This document shows positions 25,953 through 34,673 of a stretch of DNA of 64,000 nt, in pieces. The position numbers and the translations under genes were made by a program. The stretch is from Bacteroidales bacterium (lineage in GTDB: Bacteria > Bacteroidota > Bacteroidia > Bacteroidales > WCHB1-69), in assembly GCA_017525245.1 (NCBI GenBank), contig JAFXTE010000080.1:109503-173502 (forward strand). Reading direction: 5' to 3'. The notes under the pieces are model-generated. The model made no database searches. It was not told where the DNA came from and worked only from the letters and a program-made list of their open reading frames with translations. The first letter of the stretch is position 1. Each line of letters begins with the position of its first letter.

Positions 25953-26186
25953 ATGGAAATACAGAAATTTATAGAGAATTTTGCAGCACAGTTTGATGAT
26001 ACCGATTTGGATGTGTTCAAGCCAGAAACCGCATTCCGCGATTTGGAAGAATATAGTTCCATCATAGCCCTTTCTATCATTGCCATGATAGATGAGGAAT
26101 ATGGCGTGGCGATTAGCGGCAGCGAGATGAAATCTGCCGTTACTATTGAAGAATTGTTCAACATTGTCCAAGCAAAATTAGGCTAA
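25953..26186 (+). CDS. acyl carrier protein 1
   Basis: A 77-residue acidic helical protein of ACP type. The phosphopantetheine serine should be S36 in LEEYSSIIAL, where the usual DSL is replaced by SSI; the helix-two segment IIALSIIAMIDEEYGV is typical. It differs enough from the second ACP at 29236 that the two probably carry different intermediates. The gene overlaps the following SDR gene by one base (TAATG), so translation is coupled. A dedicated ACP in a capsule locus points to assembly of an acyl group. Confidence 0.87.
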   Translation: MEIQKFIENFAAQFDDTDLDVFKPETAFRDLEEYSSIIALSIIAMIDEEYGVAISGSEMKSAVTIEELFNIVQAKLG

Positions 26187-26938
26187 TGGGTGGCAATCCA
26201 TTCTCCCTTGATGGGAAGACGATTCTGATTACAGGTGCAGCAGGAGGTATAGGCAGTACGACAGCAAGAGTGCTTGTCGCTCTCGGTGCCCGCGTAGTGC
26301 TGACAGATATTCGCGAAGAACCTCTTGTTGCTGTCTTGGAGTCATTGCCGCATGTGGCAGAAGGCGATCATAAGGCTATCCCCTCCGACTTGACAGACGA
26401 AACAAGTCTCAAAGCATTGGTGGATGCTTGTCCTGCTTTGGACGGTTTGGTCTGCAATGCCGGCGTGATGAAATTGACTCCGGTTCCGTTCATCACAGAC
26501 GATGAACTTCGGCGCATCCAAAGCATCAATCTCAACGCTCCGATTTTGCTGACCAAATCACTTCTTCGTAAAAAGAAGATAAACAAGGGCGGATCCATCG
26601 TGTTCACCGCGAGCGCGGCGGGGGTATATCGAGTGTCCATCGGAAACGCCATTTATGCGACTACAAAATGCGGTATTGATGCCTTTATGCGTACGGTTGC
26701 CTTGGAGATGGGCTCCAAAGGGATTCGGTGCAACAGCGTCAACCCCGGAATGGTGGAAACTGCGTTGATAGCAGGCTTTACTGATGAGGAAAAAGAAAGG
26801 GAAATGCAAAATTATCCTTTGAGAAGATTTGCCAAACCTGAAGACATCGCCTATGGTATAGCCTACTTGCTTTCAGACGCTTCCTCTTTTGTGACGGGAA
26901 CCGCATTGAAAATCGATGGCGGAATGACTTTAGGTTAA
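26186..26938 (+). CDS. short-chain dehydrogenase/reductase (FabG-like) 1
   Basis: A classical SDR of 250 residues with the cofactor motif GAAGGIGSTT (about residue 16), NAGV (about 93) and the active-site YATTK (about 155) with the upstream serine in FTASAAGVYR. FabG-like enzymes reduce 3-oxoacyl-ACP to 3-hydroxyacyl-ACP with NAD(P)H. The coupling to an ACP gene supports action on an ACP-bound substrate. A sugar or alcohol substrate remains possible. Confidence 0.9.
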   Translation: MGGNPFSLDGKTILITGAAGGIGSTTARVLVALGARVVLTDIREEPLVAVLESLPHVAEGDHKAIPSDLTDETSLKALVDACPALDGLVCNAGVMKLTPVPFITDDELRRIQSINLNAPILLTKSLLRKKKINKGGSIVFTASAAGVYRVSIGNAIYATTKCGIDAFMRTVALEMGSKGIRCNSVNPGMVETALIAGFTDEEKEREMQNYPLRRFAKPEDIAYGIAYLLSDASSFVTGTALKIDGGMTLG

Positions 26939-26953
26939 TAAAGTTAAGCAGTT

Positions 26954-27712
26954 ATGGAAAGATTATTATCAGGAAAGATTTGTCTGGTCACTGGCGCGGG
27001 CCGCGGCATTGGCCGGGTGATTTCGGAACAGTTGGCCTCCGATGGCGCGGTGGTGTATGCCGCCGACCTCGCCATGGGCGATATGGAACCTTGGGCGGCG
27101 GAAAAGTCCGCGGAATGTGAAACGAAAATCGTCCCCATAGTGATGGATGTGACCGACACAGCAGCTGTCAAGGCCGGACTGATGTCCATCCACAAGACGG
27201 AAGGCCGGATCGATGTGGTGGTGAACAATGCCGCCATTATCCAGAACCAGAAGTTGGGGATGGTGACTAAACCGCTGCTGGAGAAGATGTTCGCCGTGAA
27301 CGTCTTTGCCGTCATCGACATGATGCAGATTGCCTCGCGTCTGATGGCTCGAACCGGCGGCGGCAGCATCGTGAATATCGCGAGTGTCACGGGTGTGGTC
27401 GGATCACCCGGGCAGGTGGCTTACAGTTCCACCAAGGGCGCCGTCATCTCCGCCACAAAGTCAGCTGCAAAGGAATTGTCTCCTATGCAGATCAGAGTGA
27501 ACGCGGTGGCCCCGGGCATCATCAAGACGGAACGTTTTGAGGAACTCTATGAGGCTTCCGGCGACAAAATCGACCAGCGTATCAGCCGTATCGCGCTCGG
27601 ACGCCTCGGCACGCCACAGGATGTGGCCAACGCGGTGGCTTTCTTGGCCTCCGACCGGGCTTCCTACATTAGCGGGCATATCCTCGGCGTTGACGGTTGC
27701 GCCTCTATCTAA
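26954..27712 (+). CDS. short-chain dehydrogenase/reductase (FabG-like) 2
   Basis: The second SDR of the cassette, 252 residues, with TGAGRGIGRVI (about residue 11), NNAAI (about 91), the serine in NIASVTGVVG and YSSTK (about 157). The C-terminal GVDGCASI resembles the FabG end GGM/G. It is only distantly similar to SDR 1, so a second reduction or a different chain-length specificity is likely. It begins 15 bp after SDR 1. The gene is noticeably richer in GC than the ACP and SDR 1 genes before it. Confidence 0.9.
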   Translation: MERLLSGKICLVTGAGRGIGRVISEQLASDGAVVYAADLAMGDMEPWAAEKSAECETKIVPIVMDVTDTAAVKAGLMSIHKTEGRIDVVVNNAAIIQNQKLGMVTKPLLEKMFAVNVFAVIDMMQIASRLMARTGGGSIVNIASVTGVVGSPGQVAYSSTKGAVISATKSAAKELSPMQIRVNAVAPGIIKTERFEELYEASGDKIDQRISRIALGRLGTPQDVANAVAFLASDRASYISGHILGVDGCASI

Positions 27713-27741
27713 TGCGGAATGCAGAATGTAGAATGTAGAAT
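27712..27741. repeat. heptamer tandem repeat, unit ATGTAGA/ATGCAGA
   Basis: Four exact-phase heptamers (atgcgga, atgcaga, atgtaga, atgtaga) begin at the last base of the SDR 2 stop codon. Confidence 0.92.
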
Positions 27742-27750
27742 ATATAAAAG

Positions 27751-29130
27751 GTGTTTTTAGATTTAGACAAAAAGGAACGTGGCAAAATCGCGGTTGTTGA
27801 CGACAGCGGTGGGCAGTTGACCTATGGTAATTTGTGTGATTTTTCGGAAGAGTTTGCGAAACACTTGCCGAAACGGTCGCTGATTTTCCTGTTGGCCGAG
27901 AATTGCAACGGCTCGCTGTTGGGTTACATCGCCTGCCTTTCCAATGGCATCGTTCCTCTGATTTTGAGTGCTAAAACAGAGGAGAGCTTGTATGCCTCGC
28001 TTTATAATCTGTATCAGCCGGAATACATTTGGGCTCCGAATGAAATGGTTGAGAAACTGGGGCATGAAAAAGTGTATGAAGCTCATGGCTATGCACTTTT
28101 GCATACAGGCAACGCCCCTGTTGCCATGCATCCCGATCTTGCCTTGTTGTTGCCTACTTCGGGTTCCACAGGGAGTCCCAAATTAGTTCGGCACAGCCTG
28201 CGCAACATCGAGGCTAACGCCGACAATGTGCGGCGGATGTTTGAGATGGACGGTACTGAAAAAGCGATGGCCATCCTTCCCATGCACTATACCATGGGAT
28301 TGTCGGTCATTGCGAGCCATCTGCTGGCCGGAGCCACGTTGCTTCTCTCGGGCCGTTCCCTCTTGGACAGAGGCTTCTGGACGATGCTAAAAGAGGCGAC
28401 CAGCTTCACGGGCGTTCCCTACAGTTACGAACTGTTGATGAAGATGCGTTTCACGAGAATGGATTTGCCCAACCTCCGCATCATCACGCAAGGCGGTGGC
28501 AAGTTGACCGAGGAAATGTTCAAGGCCTTGGCGCAATATGCCCACGAGAAAGGCAAGAAATTCATCGCCACTTACGGACAATCGGAATGCACGGCGCGTA
28601 TGGCCTATCTGCCTGCCGAGCTCGCGATGGAGAAAACCTGCAGCATCGGAATGGCTGAGCCAGGGGGACAGTTGTCTATCATTGACGAGAGTGGCAACGA
28701 GACTTTCGAGGGAGAGGCTACGGGCGAAATGGTCTATCGTGGCGAAAATGTCACCTTGGGTTATGCCAACAGCAAAGAGGATTTGCTGAAGGGAGATGAG
28801 AACCACGGTGTGATGCATACGGGCGACCTTGCACGGCGCGACGCGGACGGTTGTTACTTTATTGTCGGGCGGCTTAAACGCTTTTTGAAGATTTTCGGCC
28901 TGCGCATCGGCTTGGATGAAGTGGAGAACCTCATCAAATCAGAATACGGTGTTGATTGTTACTGCAAAGGTGATGACGAGAAGCTTGTCGTTTTGGTCAC
29001 AAAGCTGGAGCTCGTTGATATTCTGCCTGGCTTCATAGAAGAGAAAACCCACTTGTTCCATAAGAACATCGAAATAAAGTTAGTTGACGCTATTCTCCGC
29101 AATGAGGCGGGGAAGGTGGTTAATCAATAA
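27751..29130 (+). CDS. acyl-AMP ligase (ANL superfamily)
   Basis: The protein has the adenylate-forming signature LLPTSGSTGSPKLVRH (about residue 130), the ATYGQSECT segment (about 275), TGDLARRDADGCYF (about 356), GRLKRFLKIFGLRI (about 373) and a terminal NEAGKVVNQ with the conserved catalytic lysine. At 459 residues it is compact. It should activate a carboxylic acid with ATP and load it onto an ACP, most simply the one encoded downstream. The GTG at 27751 is the chosen start because it directly precedes the first conserved strand; the N terminus is short for the family. Confidence 0.88.
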   Translation: MFLDLDKKERGKIAVVDDSGGQLTYGNLCDFSEEFAKHLPKRSLIFLLAENCNGSLLGYIACLSNGIVPLILSAKTEESLYASLYNLYQPEYIWAPNEMVEKLGHEKVYEAHGYALLHTGNAPVAMHPDLALLLPTSGSTGSPKLVRHSLRNIEANADNVRRMFEMDGTEKAMAILPMHYTMGLSVIASHLLAGATLLLSGRSLLDRGFWTMLKEATSFTGVPYSYELLMKMRFTRMDLPNLRIITQGGGKLTEEMFKALAQYAHEKGKKFIATYGQSECTARMAYLPAELAMEKTCSIGMAEPGGQLSIIDESGNETFEGEATGEMVYRGENVTLGYANSKEDLLKGDENHGVMHTGDLARRDADGCYFIVGRLKRFLKIFGLRIGLDEVENLIKSEYGVDCYCKGDDEKLVVLVTKLELVDILPGFIEEKTHLFHKNIEIKLVDAILRNEAGKVVNQ

Positions 29131-29202
29131 CTTAGACATAGACTTAAACTTAGACTTAAACTTAGACATAGACTTAGACATAGACAAAGACTTAAACTTA
29201 GA
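29131..29202. repeat. hexamer tandem repeat, units CTTAGA, CATAGA, CTTAAA
   Basis: Twelve hexamers in exact phase start on the base after the stop codon of the ligase gene. Units mix cttaga, cataga, cttaaa and one caaaga. The array shares words with the one at 20819. Confidence 0.95.
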
Positions 29203-29235
29203 ATAATTTAGATATAAAAACAAGAATAGGAAGCA

Positions 29236-29475
29236 ATGACAAATTTAGAAAAGTTAAATGCGATTTTTTGCGAAGTGTTCGGTGTCGAAGCAGCTGCATT
29301 AGGCACGGAATTTGACAATAAGACTGTGGAAGGCTGGGACAGTGTGCGTCAGTTGAGCCTCACTTCGGCTGTGGAGGACACTTTTGACATCATGCTCGAT
29401 CCCGAGGACATCCTTGAGTTCACCTCATACGACAATGCCAAGGCTATCCTCAACAAATACGAAATCGAACTGTAA
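29236..29475 (+). CDS. acyl carrier protein 2
   Basis: A 79-residue ACP with the normal phosphopantetheine site S36 in EGWDSVRQLSL and the usual four-helix pattern. It overlaps the KAS III gene by one base (TAATG). With the ligase upstream and the condensing enzyme downstream it is the probable carrier of the extended acyl chain. Confidence 0.9.
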   Translation: MTNLEKLNAIFCEVFGVEAAALGTEFDNKTVEGWDSVRQLSLTSAVEDTFDIMLDPEDILEFTSYDNAKAILNKYEIEL

Positions 29476-30530
29476 TGGCACTTTGGGAAATAAAGAACGT
29501 GGCGGTGCGCGGTGTGACGGGCACCGTTCCGGATCATGCGGTGAAGACCGCCGATTTCGACATTTTCACGCAGGAAGAGGCTGACATTTTTGACAATACA
29601 GTCGGCATCAAGAACCGTTACATCGGTTCTGAAGACATTTGCACCTCTGACCTCTGTTTCGATGCTGCGGAACGGCTGTTGGCCGCTTTGGGCTGGGAGA
29701 AAGAGAGCGTTGACGTGTTAGTGTTCGGTTCGGTGACGGGCGACTACAAAACGCCCCCGACGGCGGGCATTCTGCAACATCGTCTGGGCTTGCCGACGAG
29801 CACGTTTGTGTTAGACATCCCGATGGGGTGCTGCGGCAGCATGTATGCCATCAACGTGGCTGGCAACCTTTTGAGTGCCGGAACGGTGAAACGCGCCTTG
29901 CTTCTGGTTGGCGACACCGCTTTGCGCATGGGCTCGATGAAGGACAAGAGCCGCGTTCCCCTGTTTGGCGACAGCGGCACGGCAATGGCCTTAGAATATG
30001 ATCCTTCGGCAGAAGACATTGTCATTGAATTCAATACCCTTGGCTCTGGCTATGAGGCGTTGATAACCCCTCACGGCGGCTTCCGTCATCCCATTACTGC
30101 GGAGTCTTTCATTGAGGAAGATTTCGGGAACGGCATCATTCGTGCCCCGAAAGACACGCTCATAAACGGTATGGATGTCTTCTCTTTCGCCATCTCGCGT
30201 CCGCCCATCAGCATCAAGAAGATGATGGAGAAATACGAGTTGACCACAGAGAATGTGGACTATTTCCTTATCCATCAGGCCAACAAGCTGATTGTCGATC
30301 GCATCGTGAAGAAACTGAAACTCCCGTTGGAGAAAACCCCATACGATTTGCAGGAGTTCGGCAATTTAGGAGGTGCTTCCGTTCCTATGCTGATGACTTA
30401 CAATCTCCGTGAGGAGTTGCAATCCCGTCCTTTGACGTTGTTGTGTTCATCGTTCGGCCTCGGTCTCACATGGGGCACGATGATTTTGAGGACTCAAGAG
30501 ATGGTGGTGTTGGAGGTAGGGAAGATATAA
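29475..30530 (+). CDS. 3-oxoacyl-ACP synthase III-like condensing enzyme
   Basis: A 351-residue KAS III (FabH-like) thiolase-fold protein. The catalytic triad appears intact: C119 in PMGCCGSMYA, H267 in LIHQANKLI and N297 in FGNLGGASVPM. FabH-type enzymes condense acyl-CoA with malonyl-ACP; in secondary gene clusters relatives also act as acyltransferases. Being translationally coupled to ACP 2 it likely starts or transfers the acyl chain made by this cassette rather than serving bulk fatty acid synthesis. Confidence 0.92.
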   Translation: MALWEIKNVAVRGVTGTVPDHAVKTADFDIFTQEEADIFDNTVGIKNRYIGSEDICTSDLCFDAAERLLAALGWEKESVDVLVFGSVTGDYKTPPTAGILQHRLGLPTSTFVLDIPMGCCGSMYAINVAGNLLSAGTVKRALLLVGDTALRMGSMKDKSRVPLFGDSGTAMALEYDPSAEDIVIEFNTLGSGYEALITPHGGFRHPITAESFIEEDFGNGIIRAPKDTLINGMDVFSFAISRPPISIKKMMEKYELTTENVDYFLIHQANKLIVDRIVKKLKLPLEKTPYDLQEFGNLGGASVPMLMTYNLREELQSRPLTLLCSSFGLGLTWGTMILRTQEMVVLEVGKI

Positions 30531-30571
30531 ATTGAATGTTGACGCAAGACTTCAGGTAGTAATTGTGACAA

Positions 30572-31051
30572 ATGGTTATGACTATCCTTACAGAAAAAGA
30601 GCGTCAAGAACAGATGGATGACATGCGATCGTTCGATGAGCAAATGCCTTGTGTAGGCATCTTCTGGTACGATCCCACAGACCACTCCTTTTTTGGCATT
30701 AGGAAAAAGGAACTAACTCCGCGAGAGGTGGAAGAAGCCGCTATGAACGGAAAGCCCTTTATTAACTATCCTCATCTGCACCGTCAGGTTTGGGCGAGGG
30801 AGTATTTTCGTGCTCAAGCCAAGCATGCTGAAACAAAGTTCAAAGGCGACTACACTCAGATTCCTCGAGGCCGAGTGGCGTGGACAATTGACAAATTCAT
30901 CGTGCTGGTCGGGCATTGGGCAGAACCTATACAAGAAGAGTTGACTGAACTTATAGAAAAAGAGTTCTCTTTGCCGTATTTCGAGTTCGTTTATGATGAG
31001 CATTGGGATCTCGGACACGGCTGGTCGGGCGACATGCCTGCACGTCGGTAA
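30572..31051 (+). CDS. conserved hypothetical protein
   Basis: A 159-residue protein, hydrophilic, without signal peptide or membrane segment. I do not recognise an established domain. Visible features are VGIFWYDP near residue 27, a GIRKKELTPREVEEAA helix, a PHLHRQVWAREYF segment and a C-terminal YDEHWDLGHGWSG rich in His, Trp and Asp that could bind a metal or carbohydrate. An in-frame ATG at 30578 is an equally good start. It sits 41 bp after KAS III and 62 bp before the dehydrogenase gene; its link to the capsule is by position only. Confidence 0.75.
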   Translation: MVMTILTEKERQEQMDDMRSFDEQMPCVGIFWYDPTDHSFFGIRKKELTPREVEEAAMNGKPFINYPHLHRQVWAREYFRAQAKHAETKFKGDYTQIPRGRVAWTIDKFIVLVGHWAEPIQEELTELIEKEFSLPYFEFVYDEHWDLGHGWSGDMPARR

Positions 31052-31113
31052 TTGTGGCTTTTCTTTGCACAATCAAAAAATGTTTCATATCGATATTTAA
31101 ACAACAAATAATA

Positions 31114-32322
31114 ATGAAAATAGGTATCATCAAAGAAACTAAAACCCCGGTGGACAACCGAGTGGCATTATCGCCAAAACAAGTGTCAGCACTGAACAAG
31201 CGGTTTCCGCAACACGAGATCGTAGTGCAAGCCAGTGATATCCGTGCCTTTTCGGATGATGAATATCGTGCCGAAGGTGTGAAAGTGGTTGACGATTTGA
31301 ACGACTGCGATGTTTTGTTTGGCATAAAAGAGGCAAAAATCGAAAGTTTGATTCCGGACAAGCACTATTTCTTTTTCGGGCACATTGCCAAGATGCAGGA
31401 GTATAACCGTCCGCTGTTGCAGGCTTTTATGCAAAAGCATATTACGTTCTGCGACTATGAGTATCTCGTGGACGACAACAACATCCGGGTCTGTGCCTTC
31501 GGCTGGTGGGCCGGAGTCGTGGGTGTTTATTACACCTTGCGCGGTTATGGCTTGAAACATAAACTTTACGAATTGCCCAAACCCGATCGTCGTTTCACGC
31601 TTACCCAATTGTTGGAATCGTTGAAAGGTGTCCAATTGCCCAAGGTGAAACTGTTGGTCACGGGTGCCGGACGCGTTTCGCAGGGTGCGCAGCATGTACT
31701 TGAAAACATCGGCGCCCATAAAATGACGGAAGAGGAATACCTCTCAGATGCCCCCGTTGACACTTTGTCCTATTGCGTGGCCGATGTGGACCGCTTGGTG
31801 AAACGCAAGGATGGCGGTGCTTTTTCGTGGGCTGATTTCACGCATAATGCGAAAGAGTATGAAAGCGATTTTATGCGTTGGGCGAAGAAAACCGATATGT
31901 TAGTCTGTGCCCACTTCTGGGGTCCGGAGGCTCCGGTCTATTTGAGCGAGGAGGACTTGCGCGACAAGGAGATGCGCATCCGCATGATCGGCGATGTGAC
32001 GTGCGACATAAAAGGCAGCGTGAAATCCACGGTTCGTCCCGCCACACACGACGCTCCTTATTACGACTACAACCCAATGACGGAAAAAGACGAGCCCGCC
32101 TTTTCGTCACCGGAGAGCATCTCCGTGATGGCGGTGGACACCTGCCCGAATGCCCTGGCGATGGATACAAGTTCCTATTTTGGAGAAATGTTGACGAAAC
32201 ATGTGTTTGAGCCTTTGTTGGAAGGGAAGCATTCTGATGTGATTGACCGTTCCATGATTTTGAAGGAAGGCCAACTGACACCGAGATTTGATTATTTGAA
32301 GGATTTTGCCGAAGGGAAATAG
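31114..32322 (+). CDS. saccharopine/alanine dehydrogenase-family oxidoreductase
   Basis: The protein starts MKIGIIKETKTPVDNRVALSP, the N terminus of the AlaDH/PNT and lysine-forming saccharopine dehydrogenase families, and has a nucleotide-binding segment LLVTGAGRVSQGA (about residue 178). I use the ATG at 31114; an upstream extension exists but lacks family residues. Members couple NAD(P) to oxidation or reductive amination at an amino-acid carbon, making or splitting opine-type secondary amines. In this locus it could make an opine or amino-acid substituent, which is inference. The flippase gene begins 2 bp downstream. Confidence 0.82.
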   Translation: MKIGIIKETKTPVDNRVALSPKQVSALNKRFPQHEIVVQASDIRAFSDDEYRAEGVKVVDDLNDCDVLFGIKEAKIESLIPDKHYFFFGHIAKMQEYNRPLLQAFMQKHITFCDYEYLVDDNNIRVCAFGWWAGVVGVYYTLRGYGLKHKLYELPKPDRRFTLTQLLESLKGVQLPKVKLLVTGAGRVSQGAQHVLENIGAHKMTEEEYLSDAPVDTLSYCVADVDRLVKRKDGGAFSWADFTHNAKEYESDFMRWAKKTDMLVCAHFWGPEAPVYLSEEDLRDKEMRIRMIGDVTCDIKGSVKSTVRPATHDAPYYDYNPMTEKDEPAFSSPESISVMAVDTCPNALAMDTSSYFGEMLTKHVFEPLLEGKHSDVIDRSMILKEGQLTPRFDYLKDFAEGK

Positions 32323-32323
32323 A

Positions 32324-33856
32324 ATGCCACAAAAGAACCTAAAACAAAAAGCCGCTTCCAGCATGGTGTGGACAGCGATGCAGAAATACTCGACGATGGG
32401 AATACATTTCATCTCGGGTATCATTCTGGCTCGACTGTTAACTCCTTATGACTATGGCTGCATCGGGATGTTGTCTATCTTTATGGTAGCTTCGGACTCG
32501 TTCATAAATGGAGGTTTTGGCTCTGCATTGATTCAAAAAAAGCGACCGACGCAGGTGGATTATTCCACTGTTTTTTGGTGGAATATGTTCATGGCTGTGG
32601 TAATGTACGCTATTCTTTTCTTATGCGCACCAGCCATCTCCCGTTTTTATGATACCCCTATTCTTTGTGATGTGTTAAGGGTATATGGGTTGGTGCTATT
32701 TGTCCATGCATTTAATCTTGTGCAACGGAATCAGTTAAAGAAAAAACTGAATTTCAAAATGTTGTCAATCGTTTCCACGACCACGTCCGTAATCTCTCTT
32801 GGCGTCACAATCATTATGGCGCACAGAGGCTTCGGGGTGTGGGCGTTGGTGACACAATATGTCCTTGTTTCGCTGATACCTTGTTTGGTGTTTTGGTTCT
32901 ATATGAAGTGGCGCCCATCATGGGTCTTCTCCTGGAAATCTTTCAGGGAACTGTTCAGTTTTGGCTTCTATATGTTTTTGACTCATCTGATTAACAATGT
33001 TGGTCAGAAAATGCAAGGGTTGTTGATAGGTAAATTCTTTGATCCGTCAACAATGGGATACTACTCTAAGGCCGAAGGTACAGAGAAATTGGCCTCGCAT
33101 AGTATTTCCGGCATTATGACTCAAGTCACTTATCCGCTATATGCTGAGGTTCAGGACAATAAGGCCGCTTTGTCAAATATGATCAAAAGATTGACAATGA
33201 CTCTGGCATACATAACGTTCCCGTTAATGTTCATATTGTTGCTTTGCGCCAAACCGATTTTTGTGCTGCTTTATTCGGAACGATGGCTACAAAGTATCCC
33301 GTATTTTCAGGTGCTTTGTTTTGCAGGACTGGCGGGTTGTCTGCAAGCGGTGAATTTGCAAGCCATTTCTGCCATTGGAAAGAGTAGAACCATGTTTGTC
33401 TGGACCTTGCTGAAACGTACGATTGGCATAGGGGCTGTTGTGCTGGGTTTGATGTTTTTTGGAATGAACGGCTTGTTGGCAGGTGTTGTCATTAATTATT
33501 GGTTTTCATATTTTGTGAATATCAGTCTGGTTTCAAAACATGTCGGTTACAAATCATGGAGGCAGATTCTTGATTTGCTTCCCGTAGCGATAACCTCGTT
33601 GCTTGCCGCAGTGGTTAGTTATGGCGTCGGTTATCTGCTTCATTTGAGCATGTATCCGGACGGCTTGGTGAAACTGATTGTTTACGTGACTATTTATATG
33701 GGATGGTCTTTCATTTTCAGACCGGAGGCCTATACTTATTTTTTGACCATCATTCCTGCAAAGTTCAGGTTTTGGGAAAGAAAAAAGAAAACCCATGCGA
33801 AACGCGATGCGTCACCTTCAAATTTGAATGACAATGAAGATAATACTAAATGCTGA
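32324..33856 (+). CDS. Wzx/MOP-family polysaccharide flippase
   Basis: A 510-residue membrane protein with about 14 hydrophobic helices and the N-terminal signature KAASSMVWTAMQKYSTMGI and ILARLLTPYDYGCIGM of the Polysacc_synt/WzxC branch of the MOP superfamily. It should move undecaprenyl-linked repeat units across the inner membrane to the EpsG-like polymerase. The ATG at 32324 is chosen over a TTG 18 bp upstream that lies in the preceding gene. Its 3' end overlaps the deacetylase gene by 29 bp. Confidence 0.93.
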   Translation: MPQKNLKQKAASSMVWTAMQKYSTMGIHFISGIILARLLTPYDYGCIGMLSIFMVASDSFINGGFGSALIQKKRPTQVDYSTVFWWNMFMAVVMYAILFLCAPAISRFYDTPILCDVLRVYGLVLFVHAFNLVQRNQLKKKLNFKMLSIVSTTTSVISLGVTIIMAHRGFGVWALVTQYVLVSLIPCLVFWFYMKWRPSWVFSWKSFRELFSFGFYMFLTHLINNVGQKMQGLLIGKFFDPSTMGYYSKAEGTEKLASHSISGIMTQVTYPLYAEVQDNKAALSNMIKRLTMTLAYITFPLMFILLLCAKPIFVLLYSERWLQSIPYFQVLCFAGLAGCLQAVNLQAISAIGKSRTMFVWTLLKRTIGIGAVVLGLMFFGMNGLLAGVVINYWFSYFVNISLVSKHVGYKSWRQILDLLPVAITSLLAAVVSYGVGYLLHLSMYPDGLVKLIVYVTIYMGWSFIFRPEAYTYFLTIIPAKFRFWERKKKTHAKRDASPSNLNDNEDNTKC

Positions 33857-34646
33857 TGATTTTGGAAAGAGTCCGGGGCGAAATCGGGCTATAGACGATT
33901 CCTTAAGACAAGGTTTGGTCAGTTCAGCCGGATTAATTGTGACGGGCAAGCATCTTAAAGAAGCGGTGGATTACATCGATGCGGGAGGCTATCACGAGAA
34001 AATCCATCTGCATTTGAATTTGTCGGCAAATTTGTTGCATGAGGATTCAGATGACACCCCTCTAACGGAGGCTATGCGAAAAGATCCGTTATTTTGCACG
34101 AACGGGAAATTCAAAGCTTATAAGGGTCTGCCGCGCAAGTTTTCAGATATTCGAAAGTGGAGGGTCGCCTATCGTGAAATTGTCGCCCAATATAAAAAAT
34201 TCATTGAAGTGACAAACGGGAAGGCCGATAACAAGCATGTCGATTTTCATTTGTGGTATAATTTGACGTATCCTGTCGCGGTGGCGCTCAACTTGTTCAC
34301 TTTGCGTTATAACATCAAGACAGTTAGATATATTGGTGAACACCAAAAGAATCTCAAGGTGTTCAAGAGATGTCTGTTCCTCAGCCGGAATCCTTTCGTT
34401 AAAAGTGTTCCGGCCACCAATATTGATTACTATCTTTCAAAAAGGGAGCTGTTTGGCAATTCCAAAGTTGTTGAATTGTACTGTCACCCCCACTATAAAG
34501 ACGGGGTGTTCTTGGATGACAGCCCTTCTTATCTTGACCACGACAGACAACCCATGTTGCAACAAATACAAATGTTGAAAGAATCAGGGGAGATCGAACT
34601 CCTGTCATGGCATCAAGTGGGGGAGAAGGGGTTACGTCGCATATAG
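33828..34646 (+). CDS. YdjC/ChbG-family carbohydrate deacetylase
   Basis: The N-terminal LNADDFGKSPGRNRAI carries the metal-binding aspartates of the YdjC/ChbG family, with further ligands in HLHLNLSAN (about residue 62) and VDFHLWYN (about 137). Characterised ChbG removes an N-acetyl group from chito-oligosaccharides. Here it may deacetylate an N-acetylated sugar of the repeat unit, providing a free amine. At 272 residues it is of normal length. An ATG at 33834 is an alternative start. Confidence 0.85.
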   Translation: MTMKIILNADDFGKSPGRNRAIDDSLRQGLVSSAGLIVTGKHLKEAVDYIDAGGYHEKIHLHLNLSANLLHEDSDDTPLTEAMRKDPLFCTNGKFKAYKGLPRKFSDIRKWRVAYREIVAQYKKFIEVTNGKADNKHVDFHLWYNLTYPVAVALNLFTLRYNIKTVRYIGEHQKNLKVFKRCLFLSRNPFVKSVPATNIDYYLSKRELFGNSKVVELYCHPHYKDGVFLDDSPSYLDHDRQPMLQQIQMLKESGEIELLSWHQVGEKGLRRI

Positions 34647-34673
34647 TCAAACAAAAAGATTCTGTTTTAAAGT

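Noticed and set aside
25953-30530. ACP/SDR/KAS III genes as the primary fatty acid synthesis cluster
   Set aside because: There are two ACPs and an acyl-AMP ligase but no fabD, fabF, fabZ or plsX, and the set is embedded between capsule genes.
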